Source of the DNA: Bradyrhizobium liaoningense
GTDB taxonomy: Bacteria; Pseudomonadota; Alphaproteobacteria; Rhizobiales; Xanthobacteraceae
Length of the DNA: 64,000 bases
Assembly (NCBI RefSeq): GCF_018130955.1
Contig: NZ_JAFCJM010000006.1
Location: forward strand, 124,001-188,000
Reading direction: 5' to 3'
The translations under genes were made by a program, and so were the position numbers. Under the pieces are notes generated by a model. That model saw only the letters and a list, made by a program, of their open reading frames with translations, made no database searches and was not told the DNA's origin. How positions within the stretch are numbered: position 1 is the stretch's first letter; every line of letters starts with the position of its first letter. Positions 26,042-34,152 of this stretch are shown here, in pieces.

Positions 26042-26569
26042 GTGCGACATCAAAAGCTTCCCTCGACGCTGATCCTGGCGTTGGCTGCCGTTGCGCCGGC
26101 TCTTGCAGGTTGCGCCGGCGGCTCCGACCTGCTGTCGAAGGATGCCGAATGGTTCAACAAACCGACCCGGCTGTTCATCAAGAACATCTCGATCGACGCG
26201 CCGCCGCTGACGCCTGAAAAGCCCGTTACGGCCGACGATCTCGTCAGCGCCGATGGCGCCTGTCCCGGCATGGCGCCGCCGGGCGCACCCGCTGACGCCA
26301 ATGCGTCGAGCGCGCCGGCGCCGTCAGGCGGCACGGTCGCGCTCGGTCACACCGAATGCGACGTGGTGCGCGGCATCGGTGCGCCCTCGAGCGTCAACCT
26401 GTCCAATGATGCGGGCGGCCGGCGCGTCGCTGTCGTCACCTGGGTGACCGGCCCGCGCGCCGGCATCTACACCTTCACTTCGGGCCGCCTGTCCTCGATC
26501 GAGGGCACGCCGGAGCAGCCGGCAGCGCCGAGGGCCAAGCCCAAGCCGAAGAAGAAGCAGACGGGCTGA
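26042..26569 (+). CDS. Putative lipoprotein
   Basis: A 175-aa protein from a GTG start. The N-terminus is a lipoprotein signal: positive start, hydrophobic run LILALAAVAPALAGC, with lipobox LAGC and lipidated Cys near residue 23. The mature part has a Pro/Ala linker (about 78-98), then GHTECDVVRGIGAPSSVNLSN and TWVTGPRAGIYTFTSGRLSSIEG. This pattern of a short helix then strands, ending in 'f..GrL..Ie', resembles the BamE/SmpA fold, but the match is by eye only. The C-terminus is Lys/Pro-rich. Probably outer-membrane-linked; function unknown. Confidence 0.7.
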   Translation: MRHQKLPSTLILALAAVAPALAGCAGGSDLLSKDAEWFNKPTRLFIKNISIDAPPLTPEKPVTADDLVSADGACPGMAPPGAPADANASSAPAPSGGTVALGHTECDVVRGIGAPSSVNLSNDAGGRRVAVVTWVTGPRAGIYTFTSGRLSSIEGTPEQPAAPRAKPKPKKKQTG

Positions 26570-26653
26570 GGGGGCAAGGGAGATCGCTTATGCGCATGTT
26601 CGTCTCGCCGTGCCGCAAGCTATTCTGTTCCAGGGCAGCTATCGACGTCATTC

Positions 26654-27613
26654 ATGGACAGGTTTGACGGGCAATCTTCACACGAACTGAAGCCTGTCGT
26701 CCGGACCTTTTGGCACGGGCCGTTTTCCCCCTATGAGGCGCTTTGTCTGCTCACCTTCGCGGCCGCGGGAATCCGCGTTGAATTGTTTGCGGACCATTCG
26801 ATCGCCGGGCTGCCGGACGGGGTCGTTCTGAGAGATGCCCGCGAGATCATCGACGACGATGTCTCGTTCTACAAACATGAATTCGACGGGCCGAGTCCGT
26901 CGCTTCATTCCAACTATTTTCGCTATGCGCTTCTTGAAAAGGTCGGCGGCTGGTGGGTGGACGCGGACGTGATGTTCGTCGGCACGGCGCTGCCCGTGAC
27001 GAGCAGTTTTGCCGCGCATCAGACGGATGACGAGATAAACGGCGCGGTGCTGGGTTTCCCGGCGGGCGAACCCTTGATGCGAGCGTGCCGGGAACGCACC
27101 GAGACCAGGCGCGCCGATGCACGGTGGGGCGAGGTCGGTCCAAAATTGCTGACCGAGCTCCAGCCGGAATTTGCGCCAAGCCTCCGGCCGGCTGCGCGCG
27201 ATGTTGCCTATGCGATAGGACCCGAGGAGTTCGAGAAGTTTTTGCTTCCTGAGGCGACCGAAGAGATCGAGCGCCGCACGGCCGAATCGACGTTCGTTCA
27301 TCTCTGGAACGAAATGTGGCGGAGAGCCGGAATACCCAAAAACATCGCACCGCCGCGCGGAAGCTGGCTCGATCTTATGTTCGAGCGGCATGAATTCCGG
27401 CCCGAATGGTCCAACCGGCTTGAGGCGGATCACATCCAGCGCTGGGCGGCGTTGCGGCGCGATCGTGACCATGCCGGCCACTGGAATCACGTCCATTACC
27501 AGGAGCTCATACGCCTGCGTGCACAAGGGCCTGTAGCCGATGACCAGAATGCAGGAAGGCGGGGGATTCTTGCACACCTCCTGGCGCGATTGAGGTCAGA
27601 CGGCAAACGGTGA
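26654..27613 (+). CDS. DXD-motif glycosyltransferase (PF04488-like)
   Basis: A 319-aa protein with a sugar-transferase core: TFWHGPFSPYEALCLLTF near the N-terminus and HSNYFRYALLEKVGGWWVDADVMFVG (about 83-108), where D-A-D is the nucleotide-sugar/metal motif of the Gly_transf_sug family. The family acts on polysaccharides or lipids (capsule, LPS or toxin-type transferases). There is no signal peptide, so it is probably cytoplasmic and acts at the membrane. It is a single gene between a lipoprotein and the convergent ABC-F gene, with no other polysaccharide genes nearby; the acceptor is unknown. Confidence 0.75.
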   Translation: MDRFDGQSSHELKPVVRTFWHGPFSPYEALCLLTFAAAGIRVELFADHSIAGLPDGVVLRDAREIIDDDVSFYKHEFDGPSPSLHSNYFRYALLEKVGGWWVDADVMFVGTALPVTSSFAAHQTDDEINGAVLGFPAGEPLMRACRERTETRRADARWGEVGPKLLTELQPEFAPSLRPAARDVAYAIGPEEFEKFLLPEATEEIERRTAESTFVHLWNEMWRRAGIPKNIAPPRGSWLDLMFERHEFRPEWSNRLEADHIQRWAALRRDRDHAGHWNHVHYQELIRLRAQGPVADDQNAGRRGILAHLLARLRSDGKR

Positions 27614-27654
27614 GAAGACGCTGACAACACATGATCGAGAGCTTTCGATCACAG

Positions 27655-29529
27655 TCATGCCGTTGATGACGCCTCGTCGAACTGCGCGCTCGCCTCGAGC
27701 CACTGCTCCTCCGCGCGCGCCAGCGCGTCCGCCGCATTGGCGCGCGCCTTGGACAATTGCGCGGCCTGCTTGGGATCGCGGGTAAAAATGTCGGGCAGGG
27801 AGAGCGCGGTGTCGATCTTGGCGATGATCTCGGTGATGCGTGCGATCTCGGCCTCGGCCTCGGCAATGCGCTTCTTCAGCGGACCGCGGCCGTCGCCCTT
27901 GTTGCGTTGAGGCTTGTCGTTGCCGTTGCCGTTGCTGCGCTCGCGCGGGCTCGCTTCCGTGCTGCGCGCCGACAGCACCACGCGCCGGTAATCGTCGAGA
28001 TCGCCGTCGTAGGTGGTCACGGTGCGGTCGGCGACCAGCCAGAGCCGCTCGGCACAGGCCTCGATCAGATAGCGGTCGTGCGAGACCATGATGACGGCGC
28101 CGGGAAAGTCATTGATGGCTTCCGCAAGTGCGGCGCGGCTGTCGATGTCGAGATGGTTGGTCGGCTCGTCCAGGATGATCATGTTGGGGCCGAAAAAGGT
28201 GGCGAGCCCCAGCAGCAGGCGTGCCTTCTCGCCGCCCGACAATTTGCCGGCCGGCGTGTCGGCGGCCTTGCCGGAGAAGCCGATCGCGCCGGCGCGCGCG
28301 CGGATCTTCGATTCCGGCGCTTCGCCCATCAGCTTGCGGACGTGATCATAGGCGGAGGCGTCGACGTTCAATTCGTCGAGCTGGTGCTGGGCAAAATAGG
28401 CGATCGACAATTTGTCGGCGCGTGTGACCCCGCCGGAGAACGGTGCGAGCTTGCCTGCAAGCAGCTTGACCAGCGTCGACTTGCCGTTGCCGTTGGCGCC
28501 CAGCAGCGCGATGCGGTCGTCATTGTCGATGCGCAGGGTGACGCGGCTGAGCACAGGGCTCGCCGGGTCGTATCCGACCGTGGCGTTGTCGACGGCGATG
28601 ATCGGCGGTGACAGCGTCTTCTCCGGCGGCGGAAAGCTGATCTCGTGCACCTCGTCGGTCACCAGCGCTGTGATCGGCTTCAGCCGTTCCAGCATCTTGA
28701 CGCGGGACTGGGCTTGGCGTGCCTTCGAGGCCTTGGCCTTGAAGCGATTGACGAAGGCCTGCAGGCGGGCGCGCTCGGCTTCCTGGCGCTTGAGCTGCTT
28801 GGCGTCGAGCATTTCGCGCGCGGCGCGCTGCTCCTCGAACGAGGAGTAGGAGCCGCGATAGAGCGTGAGCTTGCCGCGCTCCAGATGCAGGATCTGGTCG
28901 ACCGAGCTTTCCAGGAGATCGCGGTCGTGGCTGACCACGATCACGGTGCGCGGATAATGGGCGAGGTGATCCTCCAGCCACAGCGTGCCTTCGAGGTCGA
29001 GATAGTTGGTGGGCTCGTCGAGCAGCAACAGATCGGGGGCCGCAAACAGCGTGGCCGCAAGCGCCACGCGCATGCGCCAGCCGCCGGAAAACTCGGAGCA
29101 GGACCGCGCCTGGTCGCTCGCCGAAAAGCCGAGGCCGCTGAGGATCGCAGCCGCGCGGGCAGGGGCCGAATGCGCGTCGATGTCGACGAGGCGGGTCTGG
29201 ATCTCCGCGATGCGGTGCGGATCGTGCGCGGTCTCGGCCTCGTGCAGCAGTGCGTCGCGCTCAAGGTCGGCCTTCAGCACGACAGCAATGAGGCTTTCCG
29301 GTCCGTCCGGGGCTTCCTGCGCGAGGCTGCCGACCCGCCAGCGCGGCGGCAGCGTCACGCTGCCGGACTCGGCCGCGAGCTCGCCACGGATCACCTTGAA
29401 CAGCGTCGACTTGCCGGTGCCGTTGCGCCCGACCAGGCCAACGCGCGAACCGGGCGTGATCTGCACGGAACTCTGGTCGATCAGAAGGCGTCCGGCGAGC
29501 CGGACAGAAAGGTCGGTGATGGACAGCAT
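27655..29529 (-). CDS. ABC-F family ATPase (YheS/Uup-like)
   Basis: A 624-aa soluble ATPase with two ABC domains and no membrane part. Domain 1: Walker A GRNGTGKST, signature SGGWRMRVALAATLF, Walker B LLLLDEPTNYLD. Domain 2: GANGNGKST, LSGGEKARLLLGL, MIILDEPTNHLD. Between them is the charged ABC-F linker (KQLKRQEAERARLQAFVNRFKAKASK), and a coiled-coil C-terminus follows (KKRIAEAEAEIARITEIIAK). ABC-F proteins act on the ribosome E site to relieve stalls, or in Uup's case affect DNA/ribosome assembly. The C-terminal coil fits YheS or Uup; resistance function is not indicated. Confidence 0.93.
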   Translation of the reverse strand: MLSITDLSVRLAGRLLIDQSSVQITPGSRVGLVGRNGTGKSTLFKVIRGELAAESGSVTLPPRWRVGSLAQEAPDGPESLIAVVLKADLERDALLHEAETAHDPHRIAEIQTRLVDIDAHSAPARAAAILSGLGFSASDQARSCSEFSGGWRMRVALAATLFAAPDLLLLDEPTNYLDLEGTLWLEDHLAHYPRTVIVVSHDRDLLESSVDQILHLERGKLTLYRGSYSSFEEQRAAREMLDAKQLKRQEAERARLQAFVNRFKAKASKARQAQSRVKMLERLKPITALVTDEVHEISFPPPEKTLSPPIIAVDNATVGYDPASPVLSRVTLRIDNDDRIALLGANGNGKSTLVKLLAGKLAPFSGGVTRADKLSIAYFAQHQLDELNVDASAYDHVRKLMGEAPESKIRARAGAIGFSGKAADTPAGKLSGGEKARLLLGLATFFGPNMIILDEPTNHLDIDSRAALAEAINDFPGAVIMVSHDRYLIEACAERLWLVADRTVTTYDGDLDDYRRVVLSARSTEASPRERSNGNGNDKPQRNKGDGRGPLKKRIAEAEAEIARITEIIAKIDTALSLPDIFTRDPKQAAQLSKARANAADALARAEEQWLEASAQFDEASSTA

Positions 29530-29569
29530 GCGGCCTTGTCACCGCAAGGACGTGCAAACGCAACCGGTT

Positions 29570-29752
29570 TTAGTTGTTGCGACCGCCGTCCCGGTCGCGC
29601 TTCCGGAGCTCGTTCAAAAGGTGCTCCAGATGCGAGGTCAGATGGGGCTCGGGCCGAAGGCTCTGCTGCAGCCGTTCCCCCACGGCGTCGCAGATCGATC
29701 GGCAGGTCCGCCGGTCGATTTGGTCGCTGTCATTGGCGAAGAAGCCAGTCAT
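29570..29752 (-). CDS. Small hypothetical protein (60 aa), weakly NepR-like
   Basis: A 60-aa reading frame, MTGFFANDSDQIDRRTCRSI and onward, ending ELRKRDRDGGRNN. It is mostly helical and charged. The stretch AVGERLQQSLRPEPHLTSHL then EHLLNELRKRD has the spacing of the two helices of NepR, the anti-sigma factor of the alphaproteobacterial general stress response, but phyR and ecfG are not nearby, so this is only a resemblance. It lies alone between the ABC-F and the small secreted protein genes. Confidence 0.4.
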   Translation of the reverse strand: MTGFFANDSDQIDRRTCRSICDAVGERLQQSLRPEPHLTSHLEHLLNELRKRDRDGGRNN

Positions 29753-29882
29753 CGTCGGGGTTCCAGGGCTTCAGTTACGTCTCCCTACCAAGTCCCTGAC
29801 CGCGAATTGGTTTCGCCCCCGGTGCGGGGCTGCTTTGCGTTCTCGTCGAGATTGAACGAACTTCTTGATGTGTCCAAAAACG

Positions 29883-29910
29883 AGGCCCCGGCGGGGGCGC
29901 GCCGGGGCCT
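29883..29910 (-). terminator. Rho-independent terminator of the small secreted protein gene
   Basis: An 11-bp perfect stem (AGGCCCCGGCG 29883-29893, CGCCGGGGCCT 29900-29910) with a 6-nt loop. On the minus strand it is followed by CGTTTTTGG, a proper T-run. It ends transcription 37 bp after the stop of the gene at 29947-30192. Confidence 0.85.
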
Positions 29911-29946
29911 GCTCTTGGACACAACTCTTGGAAGGTGCTGACGGGC

Positions 29947-30192
29947 TCAGTAGCAGCGGTTGATCATGCGCCAGCGGGGTCCCCAGGGGGTCGGGACCAG
30001 CCGGCGGACATAGCAGCCGCCATAGCCGTATGAGACGGGGCCGCCGACATAGAAGCGCGGTGCGCCCCAGCCCCAGCCGCCGCCGTGCCCGTGCCAGCCG
30101 CCGTGCCAATGGGCGGACGCGGCCGTAGGCGCAAGCGCAGCGGCACCCAGCGACACCGCGGCGATCGCAGCAAGCGAAAGTTTCCTGAACAT
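29947..30192 (-). CDS. Small secreted Gly/His/Trp-rich protein
   Basis: An 81-aa precursor. Signal peptide MFRKLSLAAIAAVSLGAAALAPTAASA, cleaved after ASA; the mature part is HWHGGWHGHGGGWGWGAPRF, then YVGGPVSYGYGGCYVRRLVPTPWGP. Such short, exported proteins, rich in Gly, His and Tyr and with two Cys, are abundant in Bradyrhizobium, and their role is unknown. The His/Trp-rich start suggests metal binding or surface association (inference). GAGGAGAAC precedes the start, and a strong terminator follows. Confidence 0.75.
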   Translation of the reverse strand: MFRKLSLAAIAAVSLGAAALAPTAASAHWHGGWHGHGGGWGWGAPRFYVGGPVSYGYGGCYVRRLVPTPWGPRWRMINRCY

Positions 30193-30501
30193 GGTGTTCT
30201 CCTCAAAACTGCCGGCGCGGGGCTATCGCGTCGATGGAATGGCCGCCGAAACGCTTCCATAGGGAAGGATTGCGTTTCGATGGCCCAAACCTTAGGCCCG
30301 GGACGCTGAACCGAACCCTGACGGAGCCTGCAGATTTGGTTCATCTGCGTGAAATTATTGTAATTCCACGCCGTTCCACGCCCCCTTGGCCCGCGGCGAT
30401 ACGCCCGTGGGAGCCGTTTTGGGGTCGCTTGCCGTTCGCCGATGGCGCCGATATAAGCCCCGCAACTCCTCCCCACCGCTATTTCTCTCAAGGACAAGAT
30501 C
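30193..30501. other. Divergent region between the small secreted gene and ndk
   Basis: 309 bp. On the plus strand TTGGTT (30336-30341) and TGTAAT (30359-30364) with a 17-nt spacer make a plausible ndk promoter. No gene or repeat seen. Confidence 0.45.
30336..30364 (+). promoter_or_regulatory. Possible ndk promoter
   Basis: TTGGTT and TGTAAT separated by 17 nt, in an AT-richer patch about 138 bp before the ndk start. Confidence 0.35.
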
Positions 30502-30924
30502 ATGGCGATTGAACGCACCTTCTCGATCATCAAGCCCGACGCGACCGCCCGTAACCTGACTGGCGCGGTTAATGCCGTGATCGAAAAGGCGGGCTTGCGC
30601 ATCGTCGCCCAGAAGCGCATCCGCATGACCAAGGAACAGGCCGAAACCTTCTATGCCGTGCACAAGGCGCGCCCCTTCTTCGGTGAACTCGTCGAGTTCA
30701 TGACCTCGGGCCCGGTCGTCGTGCAGGTGCTGGAAGCCGAGGGCGCCATCGCCAAGTACCGCGACGCGATGGGTGCGACCGATCCGTCCAAGGCGGCTGA
30801 CGGCACCATCCGCAAGCTCTATGCGAAGTCGATCGGCGAGAACTCGGCGCACGGCTCGGACGCACCGGAGACCGCCGCGATCGAAATCGCGCAGTTCTTC
30901 TCGGGCAACGAGATCGTCGGCTGA
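30502..30924 (+). CDS. ndk: Nucleoside diphosphate kinase
   Basis: Ndk (140 aa) equilibrates NTP and dNTP pools by a phosphohistidine ping-pong mechanism. N-terminus [18 protein letters not shown], and the catalytic histidine in [22 protein letters not shown] (NxxHGSD). Length is standard. It probably has its own promoter. Confidence 0.98.
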   Translation: MAIERTFSIIKPDATARNLTGAVNAVIEKAGLRIVAQKRIRMTKEQAETFYAVHKARPFFGELVEFMTSGPVVVQVLEAEGAIAKYRDAMGATDPSKAADGTIRKLYAKSIGENSAHGSDAPETAAIEIAQFFSGNEIVG

Positions 30925-30970
30925 TTGATCAGCCGTCGCGCTTCAAGACGACGGGACGAAAGGAAGCATT

Positions 30971-31831
30971 GTGAGCTGGCTTTTGCAGATCTTCGATCCC
31001 GCCACGATCGGATCGTTTTTCACCCAGTTTCGCAATGAAATGGCTGAACCGACCTTCTGGGTCGCGGTCGGCAAGATCATCTGGATCAACATCCTCTTGT
31101 CCGGCGACAACGCGCTGGTGATCGCGTTGGCGTGCCGTGGCCTGAAGCCGCGGCACCGGCTGTGGGGCATGATCTTCGGCGCCGGCGCCGCAGTCCTGCT
31201 GCGCATCATCTTCACCGGCATCGTCGCGAGCCTGATGGCGCTGCCGTACCTCAAGCTGGTCGGCGGCCTCGCACTGATCGTGATCGCCGCAAAACTCCTG
31301 GTGCCGGAAAACGAGGACGAAGACGACGTCGAGTCGGCTTCGCATCTCTGGCAGGCGATACAGATCGTCGTCGTCGCCGACATCGTCATGAGCCTGGACA
31401 ACGTGATCGCGGTGGCCGCCGCTGCGAACGGTAGCGTGCCGCTGCTGGTCCTCGGCCTTGCCATCAGCGTGCCGCTCATCGTGGCCGGTGCCGCGCTGAT
31501 CATGGCGCTGCTGGCAAAACTGCCGGTGCTGGTCTGGGCGGGTGCTGCGCTGCTCGGCTGGATCGCGGGCGAGGTGATCGCGACCGATCCGGGCGTCGAA
31601 CCGAAGCTGCACAGTCTGTTCGACGGTCCGCTCGGCGCCTCGCTGGATTCGATGTTGGCCGTGCTGCGCATTCCCCCGCAGTTCGGCCATGGCGGGGCGG
31701 GTGCAGAGTACTTCTGCGCCGCGCTCGGCGTGATCGTGGTGCTGGTCGTCGGCTACATCTGGCGCCGGCGCAGCCTCAGCCTGGCGGCGCTGGAAGCTTC
31801 CGAGCGTCACGCCAAGGCGTCGGCGGAATAG
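30971..31831 (+). CDS. TerC-family integral membrane protein (YjbE-like)
   Basis: A 286-aa polytopic protein with a GTG start. Conserved acidic motifs in membrane helices, INILLSGDNALVIALA and VVVADIVMSLDNVIAVAAAA, are those of the TerC/Alx/YjbE family and probably bind divalent metal. The family includes Mn2+ exporters (Alx, MeeF/MeeY) and proteins linked to tellurite resistance. A short hydrophilic loop rich in Asp/Glu (PENEDEDDVESA) lies mid-protein. It starts 46 bp after ndk, leaving no room for a yybP-ykoY riboswitch. Confidence 0.88.
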   Translation: MSWLLQIFDPATIGSFFTQFRNEMAEPTFWVAVGKIIWINILLSGDNALVIALACRGLKPRHRLWGMIFGAGAAVLLRIIFTGIVASLMALPYLKLVGGLALIVIAAKLLVPENEDEDDVESASHLWQAIQIVVVADIVMSLDNVIAVAAAANGSVPLLVLGLAISVPLIVAGAALIMALLAKLPVLVWAGAALLGWIAGEVIATDPGVEPKLHSLFDGPLGASLDSMLAVLRIPPQFGHGGAGAEYFCAALGVIVVLVVGYIWRRRSLSLAALEASERHAKASAE

Positions 31832-31870
31832 CCGGCGCGTCGGAGCGCGGATGCGTTCAGGCTCGATCGG

Positions 31871-32764
31871 CTAGGATTCCCGCTCCACGTCGTTCAGGAG
31901 CCACTGCTCGAACACACGAGCCGCCGGATTCGACTCATCACTTGCTGCTATGAGGTAGGGATCGAGCGGCCGGGTCAGCGTTGGCAGGACATGGCACAGT
32001 CGTTTCGACTCGATGTCTTGAGCCACCAAACTGGCGGGTCCAACAGCTATTCCCAATCCATCTGCCGCCGCTCGCAAGGCGAAATCGAGATGATCGAACC
32101 GCATTTCGTCGGCGGGATGGATCCCTTCGCCTCCGGCGAACCTGAGCCATTCGCGCCAATCGTTGGCTCGCGTCTCGCTATGAAGGAACACATGTCCTGT
32201 CAGGTCGTCGATACTTTCGACGGGTCTTGCGTCCAGTAGCGATGGTGCTGCGACGAGATATGCCTGGTCGGCCATGAATGGACGTGGCTTGAGATCGGAC
32301 GGCCAACCCGTCTTCGTCCGGCGGATGATAACGTCGAAGCTGTCGCGGCTTAGACGTGCAGGTGCTTCGGCACCTGTGAAGATTTGCGGCGCGACGTGAG
32401 GATATTTGCGGATGAAGCTCGGCAGTTGTGGGATGAGCCACCGCGCCGCGAAACTTGCCCGCACGTTGATGCGCAGGCTTGAAACGGAGGAGAGGCGGGC
32501 GACGGTGGCAGCTGTTGCCGCGATGCGTTCAAGCGCTGGCGCAAAGCCTGCGAAAAGCTGCCGGCCGACGGGTGTCAGGACTATTTGACGAGTCTCCCTG
32601 ACAAACAGCTGTGCGCCAAGGTGCTCTTCGAGCAGCTTGATTTGGCGGCTGACGGCCCCATGAGTGACCCCCAATTCGGTCGCCGCGAGTGTGATGCTTG
32701 CGTGTCTGGCCGCGGCCACGAAGGCTCGCACCGCATTCAACGGGGGGAGGCGGATGTTGGTCAT
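31871..32764 (-). CDS. LysR-family regulator (GcvA-like)
   Basis: A 297-aa LTTR from this start. The HTH is in LPPLNAVRAFVAAARHASIT and LAATELGVTHGAVSRQIKLLEEHLGAQLFVR, the pattern of GcvA/AmpR-type regulators. The co-inducer domain follows (LRINVRASFAARWLIPQL and onward). ATG 32764 is preferred because GAGGGAA lies about 9 nt before it; an ATG 7 codons upstream lacks a site. Divergent from the HAD gene, which it may regulate. Local base composition is less GC-rich than in the flanking core genes, hinting at transfer. Confidence 0.88.
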   Translation of the reverse strand: MTNIRLPPLNAVRAFVAAARHASITLAATELGVTHGAVSRQIKLLEEHLGAQLFVRETRQIVLTPVGRQLFAGFAPALERIAATAATVARLSSVSSLRINVRASFAARWLIPQLPSFIRKYPHVAPQIFTGAEAPARLSRDSFDVIIRRTKTGWPSDLKPRPFMADQAYLVAAPSLLDARPVESIDDLTGHVFLHSETRANDWREWLRFAGGEGIHPADEMRFDHLDFALRAAADGLGIAVGPASLVAQDIESKRLCHVLPTLTRPLDPYLIAASDESNPAARVFEQWLLNDVERES

Positions 32765-32839
32765 GTGTGAGTTTCCCTCATGCATACATCCCAGATTTAC
32801 TCGCTTGTCGCCAGTGCCTTCTCTGACTATTCCCGTTGA

Positions 32840-33511
32840 ATGTTCTTGGATTCTCTTACAGAGATTGCCCGAAGCGGAATGCCGATGGCTGAAAAAATTG
32901 AACTTGTCCTGTTTGATATGGACAACGTTCTATGCACCTACGACGCGCATGCCCGTGCTTCCCGCTTGGCCGAATTCTCTGGCGGTACGGCGGCGGACAT
33001 CTATCGAGCCATCTGGGGGAGCGGATTTGAGCGGTTAGGCGACAACGGTACGCTCTCGCGTCAGGAATATCTCAGGGCGTTTGGCGAGCGGATCGGCCAT
33101 GCTCTCAGCCTAGCCGATTGGCTCGAAGCCCGTCGCGTGTCGATGACGCCCGATCCGGCGATGCTGGAGATCGCCGAGCGCTTGCGCGGGTACGTCGATG
33201 TGGCCGTTCTCACGAACAACACGGAGTTGGTCGTGGATCACATCGATGTTCTCTGCCCAGAACTCCGGCCGCTGTTCGGCTCGAGGCTGTATGCATCGGC
33301 TCGATTTCGTGCGGCGAAGCCTGATGTCGCCTGCTATCGGCGATGCCTCGCCGCGCTCGGCGCGAGACCGGAAGCCGTCCTGTTCGTCGATGATCTTGCG
33401 GAAAACGTCGCGGGAGCGAGAGAGGCTGGTCTTCACGGCCATCATTTTAGGTCCGTCGAGGGGCTCCAGACAGAGCTGAAGCGCCATGGGCTGCTTTTCT
33501 CGGGGGGCTAG
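32840..33511 (+). CDS. HAD-superfamily hydrolase
   Basis: A 223-aa protein of the YihX/epoxide-hydrolase-like HAD type. Motif I is LVLFDMDNVLCTYD, with Asp nucleophile and Asp+2; motif II is VLTNNTE; the motif III Lys is in AAKPDVACYRRC; motif IV is VLFVDDLAENVAGA. Cap helices lie between motifs I and II. These enzymes dephosphorylate small phosphates; substrate unknown. The start is uncertain: ATG 32885 (MAEKIELVLF) begins right at the domain and may be the real one. The PaiB-like gene follows 2 bp after the stop. Confidence 0.82.
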   Translation: MFLDSLTEIARSGMPMAEKIELVLFDMDNVLCTYDAHARASRLAEFSGGTAADIYRAIWGSGFERLGDNGTLSRQEYLRAFGERIGHALSLADWLEARRVSMTPDPAMLEIAERLRGYVDVAVLTNNTELVVDHIDVLCPELRPLFGSRLYASARFRAAKPDVACYRRCLAALGARPEAVLFVDDLAENVAGAREAGLHGHHFRSVEGLQTELKRHGLLFSGG

Positions 33512-33513
33512 GG

Positions 33514-34131
33514 ATGTTGTTGCGGCAATGTTGGGCCATGTCCACAGACGAGGCGCTCGATCTGATCGACTCCGATCCCTGGGCCCTTCTGATGTGCAAC
33601 GGCACGGATGTCCCGCACGTGACGGCAATTCCGCTTTTGCTGGACCGAAGTCGCGGTAAATTAGGGACCTTGGTCGGCCATGTCGCCCGGAGCAACCCAC
33701 AGGTTTCGTCGATCAATGACGGGGCCCGCGTCCTGACCCTGTTTCAGGGGCCGCGCACGTACGTGAGTCCAAGCTGGTATCCGGCCCGTAACATGGCGCC
33801 GACCATGTATCACGTCATGGTCGAGGCCGAAGGCTGCATCTCGCTGCAAGACCGGGAAACAACCCGTCAATCGATCGACCGTCTGACGAGGCGATATGAG
33901 ACAGGCCGTGCCGAGCCATGGACGATGGAGGAACTGCCGCAAGAGGGCATCGGCCGGCGGTTAAGAATGATTGTCGGATTTGAGGTGACGCTAACGAGCC
34001 TGAGAGGCAAAGCCAAGCTCGGTCAGGACGAGCCGCAAAGTGATGCCCTGTCTGTGGCCTCGAAGCTCGCGGCCTCGGGCATATCCAGTGATCGGCGATT
34101 GGCTGCTTGGATCAGGGAAAAGAATTCCTGA
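33514..34131 (+). CDS. PaiB-like FMN-binding protein
   Basis: A 205-aa protein with the PaiB/FMN-binding negative regulator fold. PHVTAIPLLLDRSRGKLGTL, VGHVARSNPQ, VLTLFQGPRTYVSPSWYP and PTMYHVMVEAEG follow the family pattern, in which the split-barrel binds flavin. PaiB in Bacillus affects sporulation and protease genes; most relatives are uncharacterised and may be flavin- or haem-binding enzymes. A second ATG at 33538 (MSTDEALDL) is a possible start. It is tightly linked to the HAD gene, so the two probably work together. Confidence 0.82.
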   Translation: MLLRQCWAMSTDEALDLIDSDPWALLMCNGTDVPHVTAIPLLLDRSRGKLGTLVGHVARSNPQVSSINDGARVLTLFQGPRTYVSPSWYPARNMAPTMYHVMVEAEGCISLQDRETTRQSIDRLTRRYETGRAEPWTMEELPQEGIGRRLRMIVGFEVTLTSLRGKAKLGQDEPQSDALSVASKLAASGISSDRRLAAWIREKNS

Positions 34132-34152
34132 ACGCGTCCGGCACCTTTGCTC

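Noticed and set aside
27628..27652. Small palindrome TGATCGA...TCGATCA between the glycosyltransferase and ABC-F genes as a terminator
   Set aside because: The stem is only 7 bp with no T-run; not strong enough to list.
30925..30970. yybP-ykoY manganese riboswitch before the TerC-family gene
   Set aside because: Only 46 bp separate it from ndk and no such fold fits.
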